Positions 1-8,463 of a stretch of 55,811 nt of DNA are shown here, in pieces. The notes beneath the pieces were generated by a model. That model was not told the DNA's origin and ran no database searches. It saw only the letters and a list, made by a program, of their open reading frames with translations. The DNA comes from CAZSMK01 sp964608095. Its GTDB lineage: Bacteria; Sumerlaeota; Sumerlaeia; MWCT01; JAGHBZ01. Where the stretch lies: positions 1 through 55,811 of the forward strand of contig CAZSMK010000082.1 in assembly GCA_964608095.1 (NCBI GenBank), written 5' to 3'. The number at the start of each line of letters is the position of its first letter. Positions within the stretch are counted from its first letter, which is position 1. A program made the position numbers and the translations under genes.

Positions 1-27
1 AAAATGCCGTCGTTTTTTCTGTGTCAT
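1..27 (-). CDS. 5' end of a gene running off the left edge, possibly a transposase
   Basis: An ATG on the minus strand at 27-25 opens a frame reading MTQKKRRHF before the window ends. A strong ribosome binding site, AGGAGG (complement of 36-41), sits 8 bases upstream, which is why I think a gene starts here. A basic start of this kind resembles IS3/IS66-type transposase first subunits (MxKKRRxF), but nine residues cannot establish a family. A possible promoter lies upstream on the same strand: TTGGAC (complement of 75-80) followed 17 bases later by TAGTAT. The start is well supported; the product is a guess. Confidence 0.4.
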
Positions 28-159
28 AGTCATTTCCTCCTGCGTTCAGTATACTAATTCCGGGGGAGGAAATGTCCAATTTCATCTGAAGCAGCACAAT
101 CTTTGATGCCGTATACTATCTATAAAGAGCAAATACTTGTGAAAGGGAGTAGATAAGGT

Positions 160-801
160 ATGTTCGATGACCGAACGGATGCAGGAAAGCGCCTTGCAGG
201 CGCCCTTGAACATTACAAAGACCGCGATGTTCTGGTACTTGCAATACCTCGTGGCGGCGTAGAAGTCGGCTTTCGGGTGGCGGAAGAACTCAATGCGGAT
301 TTCTCCATAATCATTTCGCGTAAACTTCCGTTTCCGGACAATCCGGAATCCGGTTTCGGCGCGGTTACAGAAGACGGGAGTATGTATCTTTATCCAGCAG
401 CGGAGAGCTGGGTTGGACGTGAAAACATTGAACGTATTGTGGCGAGACAGAAGGAGGAGATCGAACGTCGTATCGCTGTTCTTCGAAAAGGGAGACCTCT
501 TCCCTCGATAGCCGATAGAACCGTCATTCTTGTAGACGATGGAATTGCCATGGGCTCAACCATGCGTGCGTCTATAAAATTGTGTAAAAACCGCAATGCC
601 GGACGTATTGTCGTTGCTGCGCCGGTTGCTGGCGAGCGGGTTGTTCAGGACATAAAACAACTGGTCGACGAAATTGTTATTCTCGAGGTTCCACCGTTTT
701 TCCGCGCCGTCGCTCAAGTGTATCGGAACTGGTATGATGTAACGGACGAAGAGGTCCTCGCCATCATGGAATCACAGGATAAGAACAGAAAAATTAATTG
801 A
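160..801 (+). CDS. Phosphoribosyltransferase-domain protein
   Basis: Type I phosphoribosyltransferase fold, 213 residues. The PRPP-binding loop is visible as VILVDDGIAMGST at residues 122-134 (hydrophobic strand, two acidic residues, then a G-x-T/S turn). An early PRGG stretch at residues 30-33 matches the stand-alone family often annotated as 'putative phosphoribosyltransferase' next to erythromycin-esterase or dienelactone-hydrolase genes. The substrate is not predictable: the hood region matches none of the purine, pyrimidine or ComF enzymes that I recognise. The ATG at 160 follows GGGAG and AAGG purine tracts. The next gene starts 67 bases downstream on the same strand, so co-transcription with the glycerol-1-phosphate dehydrogenase is possible. 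Family certain, function unknown. Confidence 0.85.
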   Translation: MFDDRTDAGKRLAGALEHYKDRDVLVLAIPRGGVEVGFRVAEELNADFSIIISRKLPFPDNPESGFGAVTEDGSMYLYPAAESWVGRENIERIVARQKEEIERRIAVLRKGRPLPSIADRTVILVDDGIAMGSTMRASIKLCKNRNAGRIVVAAPVAGERVVQDIKQLVDEIVILEVPPFFRAVAQVYRNWYDVTDEEVLAIMESQDKNRKIN

Positions 802-868
802 TTAGAGCAGGACATTCCTGTGAAAATAGGATTCCTTTTCAATATGATTTCACTTCGAGGACAAAGTT

Positions 869-2155
869 GTGGATATTTACCAATACATGGGAAAAACATT
901 TACGTGTCCTTATTGTGGACAGGAACACGCGATTCCCACAAAGAAAATAGTCACCGAACAGGGCGCTCTTGAAAATCTGCCGGACTTTTTGGATTCGTTG
1001 AATTTGCGAAACGCATCTATTCTGCTGTTGTGCGATGACATAACTTATAATGTTGCAGGACGACGATGCGAAGAGGTACTTACCGGGGATTTTCAGTATG
1101 AAACGCATATCTTGAAACCCCATAACTACCGCCGTGTTTATGCAGAGGACGTCTATTTTCCTGAAATCGAGGATGCGGCTCATGGCAAAGACCTCATTAT
1201 AACAATAGGAACAGGTAGTGTAACCGATATGGGGAAATATGTGGGGCATCAGCTTGATATTCCTGTGGTCAGCATTCCGACTGCGCCATCCATGAATGCG
1301 TATACCTCAGGGGTGAGCCCAATCATTTCGAACGGTGTAAAAACCACTATTCCCGTGACGCCCGCCGTTGGGGTACTTGGTGATATCGACATACTTTCAG
1401 AGGCGCCCCTCGACTTGATAAAGTCTGGATTTGCAGACAGCCTTGCAAAATCGTTCGCTAATGCTGACTGGCGAATTTCGGCACTCCTGACCAACGACAC
1501 CTATTGTCCGCTTCCTCTCGAGATCGCGACCCTTGCCGAGAAAAAATATAAAGATAACGGTAGTTTGCTTATCCAGAGAGACAAAGACGCAATAAGAAAC
1601 CTCATGGAAGGACTGCACATGGGTGGTTTCTCGATGGTGATTGCGGGAAAATCCGCGCCCGCGTCCGGCGGCGAACACCTCTTCTCTCATTTCCTCGATA
1701 TGCTTGCCCACCGTCGGGGAAGTGAAGTCTTTTCATATCATGGGCTGCAAGTCGGCGTTGGCTGTGTAATATCGGCTATGGTATTCGAACGACTTCGAAA
1801 TCTCGAAAAGCCGGTTTTTCGCCGCATAGATTACGACAGGAAATTTCAGGAACTATTCGGTGATGAACGCAACAGAATCGCTGAAATCTACTCTAAAAAA
1901 GCCCCCTATCTCGAGCGCCTATCGGATAAGTGGGATGAGTTACGCGAGATATTTGGTCAGGTTCACAGTGTTGAAGAGATAAAGAACACTTTACAGAGTG
2001 CGGAATGCCCTGTCAAATTCGAGCAGATCGGTGTCGAGCACGCTCTTGCTCGCCGAACCGTGCGTTCCGCACGCTTTATCCGCGACAAGATCACGATTCT
2101 TGACATTGGAGATGAAGCAGGCATTCTCGAAGATGTCGTTCATCATGTAACGTAA
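869..2155 (+). CDS. egsA: sn-glycerol-1-phosphate dehydrogenase (AraM/EgsA family)
   Basis: Predicted to reduce dihydroxyacetone phosphate to sn-glycerol-1-phosphate with NAD(P)H in the cytoplasm. It belongs to the iron-containing alcohol dehydrogenase/dehydroquinate synthase superfamily. The nucleotide-binding GTGSVTD lies at residues 114-120, followed by the SIPTAPSMNAYTSG segment. The expected divalent-metal ligands are Asp190 (in GFAD), His270 (GGEH) and His291 (SYHG). The 428 residues include an N-terminal extension with a CPYC pair (Cys13, Cys16) before the Rossmann part, a possible zinc or redox knuckle. The GTG start at 869 has GAGG eight bases upstream. In archaea this activity makes the lipid backbone; in Bacillus the homologue AraM feeds heptaprenylglyceryl phosphate. 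No PcrB/GGGPS-like prenyltransferase is in the window, so the fate of the product is open. Confidence 0.9.
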   Translation: MDIYQYMGKTFTCPYCGQEHAIPTKKIVTEQGALENLPDFLDSLNLRNASILLLCDDITYNVAGRRCEEVLTGDFQYETHILKPHNYRRVYAEDVYFPEIEDAAHGKDLIITIGTGSVTDMGKYVGHQLDIPVVSIPTAPSMNAYTSGVSPIISNGVKTTIPVTPAVGVLGDIDILSEAPLDLIKSGFADSLAKSFANADWRISALLTNDTYCPLPLEIATLAEKKYKDNGSLLIQRDKDAIRNLMEGLHMGGFSMVIAGKSAPASGGEHLFSHFLDMLAHRRGSEVFSYHGLQVGVGCVISAMVFERLRNLEKPVFRRIDYDRKFQELFGDERNRIAEIYSKKAPYLERLSDKWDELREIFGQVHSVEEIKNTLQSAECPVKFEQIGVEHALARRTVRSARFIRDKITILDIGDEAGILEDVVHHVT

Positions 2156-2297
2156 TCTGCCCTCTCATGTCTCAAAAGTCCGCCTCTATCTTCATTATTA
2201 TTGCACAAAATCCCTTTGATAATGATGGTAATAACGGTACAATTCCTGTATATATTGTGCATATTCATTTCGTAAAAAAGGCTGGAACAGGGAAAAG

Positions 2298-3716
2298 ATG
2301 AAAAAGATTCTTGCAGTGGGAATAGGTCCGCTTCTCGAGCCGGGAGTCCGCAAAATCGGAGGACAGTGTCTCCGCACGTGGCATTTTGTTAAACCTATTA
2401 TTGATCGCGGCGACCACGTACGCCTTTATACCATCCCTATACCTGACCGTGACCTTAACCTTACGGATTTGCCGGTGGAAGAAAAAAAAGACTACAAGGG
2501 ATTTGATTACACCTGTGTAAACCGCCATGATCTGGTCGAGCTGACCGGTTTGCTCGAAAGAGCAATCGAGGAGTTCAAACCCGATGTACTGCTCGGGATC
2601 AACTCGTTTCCGTCGCGGGCGCTTGCCGCAGTGAAATCACGTCTTCCGCTATGGGTGGACCTCAACGGATATACGATGGTAGAGGGACAAACGAAGTGCC
2701 GCCTCTACCAGCGCGATGACGACCTGCGCTACTTCTGGGATCAGGAAATCGGTATTGTCCGTCGCGCAGATAAGTTCTCTGTAGTCTCGAAACCGCAGAT
2801 GTACGCCTTGCTTGGTGAGCTGGCATTTGCCGGGCGACTCAATCGTTGGACATTCGACTACGAGTTTGTTCACTGGACTCCCAATGCGGTTAATGAGATG
2901 TACACGTGGGCGCCGTCGTCTCACGATAAAGTGTTGCGAGGTGTCGTCGTTCCTGAAGATGCGTTCATCATTCTATGGAGTGGCGGATTCAACACATGGA
3001 CAGATGTGGAGTTCCTCTATCGGACAGTGACTGCCGCCATGGAACGTTACTCTTCAATCCACTTCGTGGCTACCGGCGGAATGGTGGATGGTCACGATGA
3101 GCTCACCTACCGGAGGTTCCAGAACCTCATTGACGAAAGTCCTTTCCGGGACAAGTTCCATCTCCAGGGTTGGATTGACGCCGAACTCATCCCATCGTTT
3201 TATGCCGAGAGCGACCTCGGGATTAATGTCGATTCGTTTAATTATGAAACGGTTTTTGGTGCCCGCAACCGCCTGGTCAATATGATGGCAATGGGGTTAG
3301 GGGTTCTTACAACGCTGGGGACTGAAATAAGCCATGTCATCGCTGAAAATGATCTTGGCTCGACTACACCGATAGGAGATGAAGAGCAGTTTGTTGCGGC
3401 ACTATGCGAAGCAGTGGCTCAGCCGGAACGTGGGCGCTGGACAGCGCATACAGCACGTGAATATGTCCTCAGGCATTTTTCGTATCACACTACTACGCAG
3501 GATTTGCAGAAATGGCTTGATAACCCCGCTCCCTCGCCTGACAATATTCAGCGTCGCTCAAGTGACCAACCTTTTGTGAATGAAATCGAGTCGATGATTG
3601 ATATACTGTCACCAGACAAGATTAATAAGTTACACGAAGCGGCGGAGGAGCTTGACCGGATAAAATCAAAAAGGCTTTATAAGGTTTATAAGTCTATCAA
3701 GAATATCTTTTTCTAA
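2298..3716 (+). CDS. Glycosyltransferase, GT4-like (GT-B fold)
   Basis: Cytoplasmic glycosyltransferase of 472 residues with two Rossmann-like halves. The N-terminal acceptor half begins MKKILAVGIGPLLEPG and contains a GGQCLRTWH segment. The donor half begins near residue 228 with SGGFNTWTDVEFL (the 'group 1' linker strand) and ends with ARNRLVNMMAMGLGVLTT around residues 322-340, which stands where GT4 enzymes normally bind the sugar nucleotide. The E-x7-E motif is not canonical, so family assignment is looser than for the second glycosyltransferase at 7206. The C-terminal ~50 residues are charged and helical. ATG at 2298 follows an AGGGAAAAG ribosome site. It heads a same-strand run with a prolyl isomerase, an RmlC-like cupin, a GspF-like protein and another GT4, suggesting surface polysaccharide or glycoprotein synthesis. 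The sugar is unknown. Confidence 0.8.
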   Translation: MKKILAVGIGPLLEPGVRKIGGQCLRTWHFVKPIIDRGDHVRLYTIPIPDRDLNLTDLPVEEKKDYKGFDYTCVNRHDLVELTGLLERAIEEFKPDVLLGINSFPSRALAAVKSRLPLWVDLNGYTMVEGQTKCRLYQRDDDLRYFWDQEIGIVRRADKFSVVSKPQMYALLGELAFAGRLNRWTFDYEFVHWTPNAVNEMYTWAPSSHDKVLRGVVVPEDAFIILWSGGFNTWTDVEFLYRTVTAAMERYSSIHFVATGGMVDGHDELTYRRFQNLIDESPFRDKFHLQGWIDAELIPSFYAESDLGINVDSFNYETVFGARNRLVNMMAMGLGVLTTLGTEISHVIAENDLGSTTPIGDEEQFVAALCEAVAQPERGRWTAHTAREYVLRHFSYHTTTQDLQKWLDNPAPSPDNIQRRSSDQPFVNEIESMIDILSPDKINKLHEAAEELDRIKSKRLYKVYKSIKNIFF

Positions 3717-3834
3717 CGAGTACAGGAGCAGGCAGGGGACGTTTCAAAAGCGATTACAATAAACGTTTTGAAGAGATTGTATCGTGCAACAAGTTTGGGT
3801 GAGCCCTGTGGCTTCAGAAAAGAGAGCTGAGGTA

Positions 3835-5694
3835 ATGAAAAGATTCTTCACAATAAGAATAGCGTTAATGTGTATTCTCGCCGTGTGGATGGTCAATTCC
3901 AGCCGGGCACAACTCGTTTATCACTCCGTTGACAGCGATTATTATCCGGTTGAACGGAGCAGAACGCTTGCAAAGTATAACGGGGGCGAGATCGACGAAA
4001 AGAACCTGTTCCTTTACCTCGTTCTTACCCAGAAGAATAAACCGTACCTTTACAAAGAATTTCTGGAAACAAAGGACGAAGAGTTAAAAGCAGCCGACAA
4101 CAAAGCGCTGAAAGAATATATCGAGGACATCGTGTATATGAGGCTGCTCGTGGAGGGTTCAAACGAAGCGCAGGGTGAGTTGAAAAAAGAAAAAGCCAAG
4201 CACCTTCGTCTCCAGGTTCATCCTTTCTACGACTACATCTGGGTACATCACTATTTAAAATCCCAGGTGAACGTGCTCGATGAGGACATCAAGTTATATT
4301 ACCAACAGTATATGTCTGAATTTATACACCCGGAAAAGGTCAAAATACGCACCATCTTTTTGAATGCACCGTCGGATTTATCAATGCCTGAACGAAAGAA
4401 AGTACGCGACCGACTCGAGGCTATTCGTCATGACATCATGATGGGCGAGAGATTTGAAGAGATGGCACAAAAACATTCCGAGGCAAAAAACGCTCCTGAC
4501 GGTGGGCTTCTTCAACCATTCAGCAGGGGAACATTTTATTCAGATTTCGAAAGCACCGCATTCGCACTCGATCCGGGCGAAATCAGCACCGTTCAGGACT
4601 CAAAGGACGGATTCTACATTATACAATGCCTTGAGAAAATATCCGAAAAAGAGATGAGCTTTGAAGAAGCCATTCCCGTCATACGAAAAAAACTCGAAGA
4701 ATACCAGTTGAAATTACGCCACCAACGCGAACTCCAGAAAATTACGGATAAATATTCCGTCAGAATCGATACATCGAATTTTGAAGTCAGACCCGACGAT
4801 CTGGCGGTTGTAAAAGTAAAAGAATTCCATGTTACTAAAGCTGAAATGCTCACGTTTTACCCCGAGATTTACAAGGGATTGTTTTTCGATTCGCAGTATC
4901 TGATGGCAAAAGCAATGCAAGCGGCGACCTACGAGGTTATTGCGCAATTCTGTGAAGATAACCAGCTTGCCGAGAAGAGCCCCATGCTGGCTAACGCGCG
5001 TTCTATGGGACACTTGATTCTTAATGCAGACAACGCGGAACAAGAGTATCTGAAACCTTATATGAATATTACTCCTGCTGATGAAAAAGAATATTATTCC
5101 GCACACGAGGCGGAGTTTCAGCAGGGGACACTCTATCATCTTTACCAGCTCTGGGGAGAGATCAAGAATCCCGAACAATATACCTTTGCAGCGCAGGAGA
5201 ACTTGATAAAACGGCTCAAGCAAAAGGTAGACGATTATATTGCCGAGATGAAAGTAAGACTCGCCAACCAGAAACTCGATATGCTCGGTGCGCTTATTGA
5301 AGGAGACGAGACGTCATTGGAAAAGACCAGCGAAAAAGTATCCACGGAAGCGATTCTTGCTTCGCTCACACGCCTCGAAGATGATACATTCGCATTTAAT
5401 TATAAAGATGCCGGACATCTAAATCTCGACTACCTGCCTGCAATTAAGGACCTTGTCGCGGGTCTGGGTCCGGCTGAATTTTCCGAATCTTACGAAGCCC
5501 CCAATATGGTTGTATGGTACTATGTCGAAAATGTGATACCCGGCGCCAGGATAGATTTCGAGAAGGCGCGTGCCATGGTCTTTCTCAAACTCATAAACGA
5601 CCGGAAAGAAAAGACATTGGAAGCCTTGCGGGATAAAACCTTAAAAACTGCAAATATAGAGTATGAATTTTTATCTCAGGAGAGTTCAAAATGA
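3835..5694 (+). CDS. Secreted parvulin-type peptidyl-prolyl isomerase (SurA/PpiC-like)
   Basis: Periplasmic folding factor. The chosen ATG at 3835 gives a clear signal peptide (KR, then a hydrophobic core, cleavage after SSRAQ); an upstream in-frame GTG at 3784 would place 17 unrelated residues before it. Residues ~30-160 form a charged helical SurA-N-like region. A PpiC rotamase domain follows at about residues 166-273, with the typical EKVKIRTIFL start, DGGLLQPFSRGTF, FALDPGEIS and GFYIIQ elements. The remaining ~340 residues contain a second DEKEYYSAHEAEF-like segment, which may mark a degenerate second rotamase module. At about 619 residues it is longer than E. coli SurA (about 430). Its stop overlaps the next ATG (ATGA), so the two are translationally coupled. 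The placement among glycosyltransferases suggests assembly of an envelope product. Confidence 0.85.
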   Translation: MKRFFTIRIALMCILAVWMVNSSRAQLVYHSVDSDYYPVERSRTLAKYNGGEIDEKNLFLYLVLTQKNKPYLYKEFLETKDEELKAADNKALKEYIEDIVYMRLLVEGSNEAQGELKKEKAKHLRLQVHPFYDYIWVHHYLKSQVNVLDEDIKLYYQQYMSEFIHPEKVKIRTIFLNAPSDLSMPERKKVRDRLEAIRHDIMMGERFEEMAQKHSEAKNAPDGGLLQPFSRGTFYSDFESTAFALDPGEISTVQDSKDGFYIIQCLEKISEKEMSFEEAIPVIRKKLEEYQLKLRHQRELQKITDKYSVRIDTSNFEVRPDDLAVVKVKEFHVTKAEMLTFYPEIYKGLFFDSQYLMAKAMQAATYEVIAQFCEDNQLAEKSPMLANARSMGHLILNADNAEQEYLKPYMNITPADEKEYYSAHEAEFQQGTLYHLYQLWGEIKNPEQYTFAAQENLIKRLKQKVDDYIAEMKVRLANQKLDMLGALIEGDETSLEKTSEKVSTEAILASLTRLEDDTFAFNYKDAGHLNLDYLPAIKDLVAGLGPAEFSESYEAPNMVVWYYVENVIPGARIDFEKARAMVFLKLINDRKEKTLEALRDKTLKTANIEYEFLSQESSK

Positions 5695-6146
5695 TAGATG
5701 GTGTAAAACTAAAACAGCTGCGCGTTATTCCTGATGAACGCGGACGCCTGATGGAAATTTTACGCGCGGATGACGAGTCCTTTGTCAAATTCGGTCAGGT
5801 GTATATGACCACGGCATATCCCGGCGTGGTTAAAGGATGGCATTATCACAAGAAACAGTATGATAACTTTGCGTGTGTCCATGGCATGATGAAAGTCGTC
5901 CTTTATGATAGCCGGGAAGATTCACCGACCAAAGGAGAGGTTAACGAATTTTTTGTCGGTTTGCACAATCCCAAATTAATTCATATCCCGCCGGGGGTGA
6001 TGCATGGGTTCAAATGTGTCAGCGAATATGAAGCCATCGTAGTTAATATTCCTTCTGAAGTATATGATTATGAGAATCCCGATGAATTTCGTGTCCATCC
6101 TCATGACAACGAGATTCCCTACGAATGGGATCTTAAAGAAGGTTAA
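5691..6146 (+). CDS. RmlC-like cupin, dTDP-4-dehydrorhamnose 3,5-epimerase family
   Basis: A 151-residue single cupin of the RmlC/WxcM-like group, acting on nucleotide-linked 4-keto-6-deoxy sugars in the cytoplasm. Visible family features are the RVIPDERGRLMEILR start, GVVKGWHYHKKQYDNF at residues 45-60 (His51 and His53 in the sugar pocket), LIHIPPGVMHGF at about residues 97-108, and a C-terminal VNIPSEVYDYENPDEFR segment where RmlC enzymes carry the catalytic Tyr and the lid. It is shorter than true RmlC (about 180 residues), so it may be an isomerase of another dTDP sugar. No RmlA, B or D partners are present. The ATG lies inside the stop of the upstream isomerase gene (4-base overlap). Confidence 0.8.
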   Translation: MIDGVKLKQLRVIPDERGRLMEILRADDESFVKFGQVYMTTAYPGVVKGWHYHKKQYDNFACVHGMMKVVLYDSREDSPTKGEVNEFFVGLHNPKLIHIPPGVMHGFKCVSEYEAIVVNIPSEVYDYENPDEFRVHPHDNEIPYEWDLKEG

Positions 6147-6158
6147 CGAGCCCTTACC

Positions 6159-7205
6159 TTGAGAAAGCGTGAAAAAATCGGTGGGCGGTTTAGAAGCCTT
6201 ATTGGACCGCCCCGGGTAAGGGATTATATGCATTTGTGCCACCAGTTGCATGCCCTTGTCGATGCGGGCTTTCCCATCCATGTCGCGTTGAGAACCGTGG
6301 CGGATACTACAACGCACGCGCGTCTTCGCTCGACAATGCAGGAACTTGCCCGGCGGATATCTCGTGGGCATAACTGGGAAGCATCGCTACGCTCATTGCA
6401 AAATCCTCTTCCACCGATCTTCACTAATATGCTGATCCTCGGTCATGAGACAGGGAACTTATCGGGTGTACTTCTACTCGTTCAACAACATTTTCATATA
6501 CTCGACACATTGCGCCGCACCATATTCTCCGTTATATGGTATCCCATCATTCTCTGTTTTGCATATTCCTTGATTATGGCGGTGACTTCAATCATACTTA
6601 AATTTATCAATGGGGCACCAACAGTAGCCGATCTTGTGGTATCTGCATGGTCGTTTTTTGGACCCCTGGTGTTCAGTATTGCATTTGCGTACGCGCTGGT
6701 AAATGTCCTCAAGGACACGCGGACAAAAAAATACGCTGACCGAGTCATAATATCAATTCCGGTGTTTGGAGAACTGTTGCGAGAGTATTACCTGACGAAT
6801 TTTTTCAATGCGTTGGCTATTTCGATTGATAGCGGGATGCTTATCGAGCACGCTTTCAGACTGGCTACAGAGACCATTGACAATAACTGGTTGAAATACA
6901 GAATGGAAAAAGCCCGCCTGTTTCTTCACGATGGTGAATCGCTACATTCGGCGATGAAGATCGCGGGAATATTCCCGCAGGAAGCCCTTGCCATGACTGC
7001 CGCCGCAGACCACTCAGCGTCCTGGACGTCTCTGTTCAAGAAACTTGCGGAACATTATATAACCCATATCACGGCAACTGCGCCCGGAATCATAAAGGCG
7101 GCGTTCCCCCTTATCATTGTAGTTATGGCAATCGTTTATTTAGGTCAAGCAGGATTTACTTTTATTGCAATGTTTTTATTCTTTATGTATTTTCTAATTC
7201 GATAA
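6159..7205 (+). CDS. GspF/PilC-type inner-membrane platform protein, lone copy
   Basis: Two T2SSF domains can be read. The first runs from about residue 22 to 125 (LCHQLHALVDAGFPIHVAL; MLILGHETGNLSGVL). The second runs from about 205 to 310 (YLTNFFNALAISIDSGMLIEHAF; MTAAADHSASWTSLFKKLAEHY). Hydrophobic segments follow domain 1 (two), with a long one at the C-terminus. In type II secretion and type IV pilus machines this protein links the ATPase to pseudopilin assembly. No ATPase (GspE/PilB) or other secretion gene is adjacent; the neighbours are glycan genes, and the window's only pseudopilin is at 18.1 kb. TTG at 6159 is the probable start, 12 bases after the cupin stop. At 348 residues it is shorter than usual (about 400), mainly at the N-terminus. 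Confidence 0.85.
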   Translation: MRKREKIGGRFRSLIGPPRVRDYMHLCHQLHALVDAGFPIHVALRTVADTTTHARLRSTMQELARRISRGHNWEASLRSLQNPLPPIFTNMLILGHETGNLSGVLLLVQQHFHILDTLRRTIFSVIWYPIILCFAYSLIMAVTSIILKFINGAPTVADLVVSAWSFFGPLVFSIAFAYALVNVLKDTRTKKYADRVIISIPVFGELLREYYLTNFFNALAISIDSGMLIEHAFRLATETIDNNWLKYRMEKARLFLHDGESLHSAMKIAGIFPQEALAMTAAADHSASWTSLFKKLAEHYITHITATAPGIIKAAFPLIIVVMAIVYLGQAGFTFIAMFLFFMYFLIR

Positions 7206-8354
7206 ATGAGTTCAAACAAGAAAATCAAAGTACTGCACCTGGCAAGCAGCGAACGCTGGACCGGTATTGCAGAACCGGTCACAAGCCTCGTAAAACACCA
7301 ATGTTCGAGCGGTGAGGTTCAAGCCTGGCTTGCATGTATTCCGGGACGTTCCTTCGAGCGACGCGCTCGTGAACGTGGGGTCGAGGTGCTTGATCTCTTA
7401 TCATTTCATCGAAAGTATAATCCTATCTCTACGATCAGGGATATCCGAAGACTGCAACGCTTTGTTCTTGAACACACTGTCGATATAGTGCACTGCCACC
7501 TGTCGCATGACCACTGGTTAGCCGCGGCAGCGTTGAGATTTTTTCGCCGTATTCCGGTACTGTTGATTCGGTCGTATCACCGCTTTGTTGCTCCTTACCG
7601 CGACCCATTCCACAGGTGGCTCTATGAAAATGCGACCGATCTCCTTATTACGCCGACACAGGCGCTCGGTGACGTGCTCAAGAGCCGCATGGATACCCAT
7701 GACAATGTCCTTCGTGTTGTGCATGGTGCGGTTGATACCCAGCGGTTCAATCCTGATATTGACGGCAGCCCTATCAGGGAGCGGGCAAAAATATCACCGG
7801 GCGCGCCGGTCGCGGGTCTGGTCGCACGACTCCGCAAGGACCGCGGGATCTTCTGGTTGATGAAATCTATTCCCCTGGTACTGGAAAAACATCCCAACGC
7901 TTACTTTATATTCGTAGGTCGAGGCGAACTCAAATACTGGCTGCTCGATTACATCAACAAAATTCCGCATGGAAACCGCATACTCCGTGCAGGATACCAA
8001 ACCACTGCACTTCCCCAATTTTATGCTGCGTTTGATTGCTCACTCTTTCTCGGACTTGGAAGCGATGGATCAAGCCGCGCTGTTCTCGAGGCAATGGCTT
8101 CCGCAACACCCGTCATCGCTTTGAACAGCGGCGGGTTGGATGAAGTGATCGAGCATGGGAAAAACGGGCTTCTTGTCGAGCCCCAGGATGTGGACGGTCT
8201 TGCGGATGCAATCTCGCAGCTTTTCAGTGATAAAGCACGCCGCGACGCCATGGGAAGGGAAGCCAGAAAGACTATCATCCAACGATTTACCGAGGAACGA
8301 CGCGCTGCCGATACCCTGGACATATATCGGCATCTTCTTGGAGAGGATAAATGA
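7206..8354 (+). CDS. Glycosyltransferase family 4
   Basis: A typical GT-B fold retaining glycosyltransferase of 382 residues. The N-terminal half starts KIKVLHLASSERWTGIAEP and contains IVHCHLSHDHW around residues 94-106 (compare the D-x-x-H-x-H element of GT4 enzymes). The linker strand APVAGLVARLRKDRGIFWL lies near residue 200. The donor site is SDGSSRAVLEAMASATPVIA at about residues 284-303, followed by GGLDEVIEHGKNGLLV. It probably transfers a hexose from a nucleotide sugar to a membrane-linked glycan. The ATG directly follows the stop of the GspF-like gene with no recognisable ribosome site of its own, so expression probably depends on translational coupling. It closes the 2.3-8.4 kb gene run. 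Confidence 0.88.
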   Translation: MSSNKKIKVLHLASSERWTGIAEPVTSLVKHQCSSGEVQAWLACIPGRSFERRARERGVEVLDLLSFHRKYNPISTIRDIRRLQRFVLEHTVDIVHCHLSHDHWLAAAALRFFRRIPVLLIRSYHRFVAPYRDPFHRWLYENATDLLITPTQALGDVLKSRMDTHDNVLRVVHGAVDTQRFNPDIDGSPIRERAKISPGAPVAGLVARLRKDRGIFWLMKSIPLVLEKHPNAYFIFVGRGELKYWLLDYINKIPHGNRILRAGYQTTALPQFYAAFDCSLFLGLGSDGSSRAVLEAMASATPVIALNSGGLDEVIEHGKNGLLVEPQDVDGLADAISQLFSDKARRDAMGREARKTIIQRFTEERRAADTLDIYRHLLGEDK

Positions 8355-8463
8355 CATATTACAAGGTCCACGCACATAAGACAAAATTTACTGAAAGTAT
8401 AATGGTCATGAAAACTAATCATCAAGCCAATCTCCGCTTGTTCTTCTGTGTTCATGGCATGCG

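Noticed and set aside
3743..3772. Inverted repeat TTCAAAA/TTTTGAA between the glycosyltransferase and isomerase genes, considered as a terminator
   Set aside because: The stem is AT-only, the loop is 16 bases and no T-run follows; the next gene is on the same strand with short spacing.
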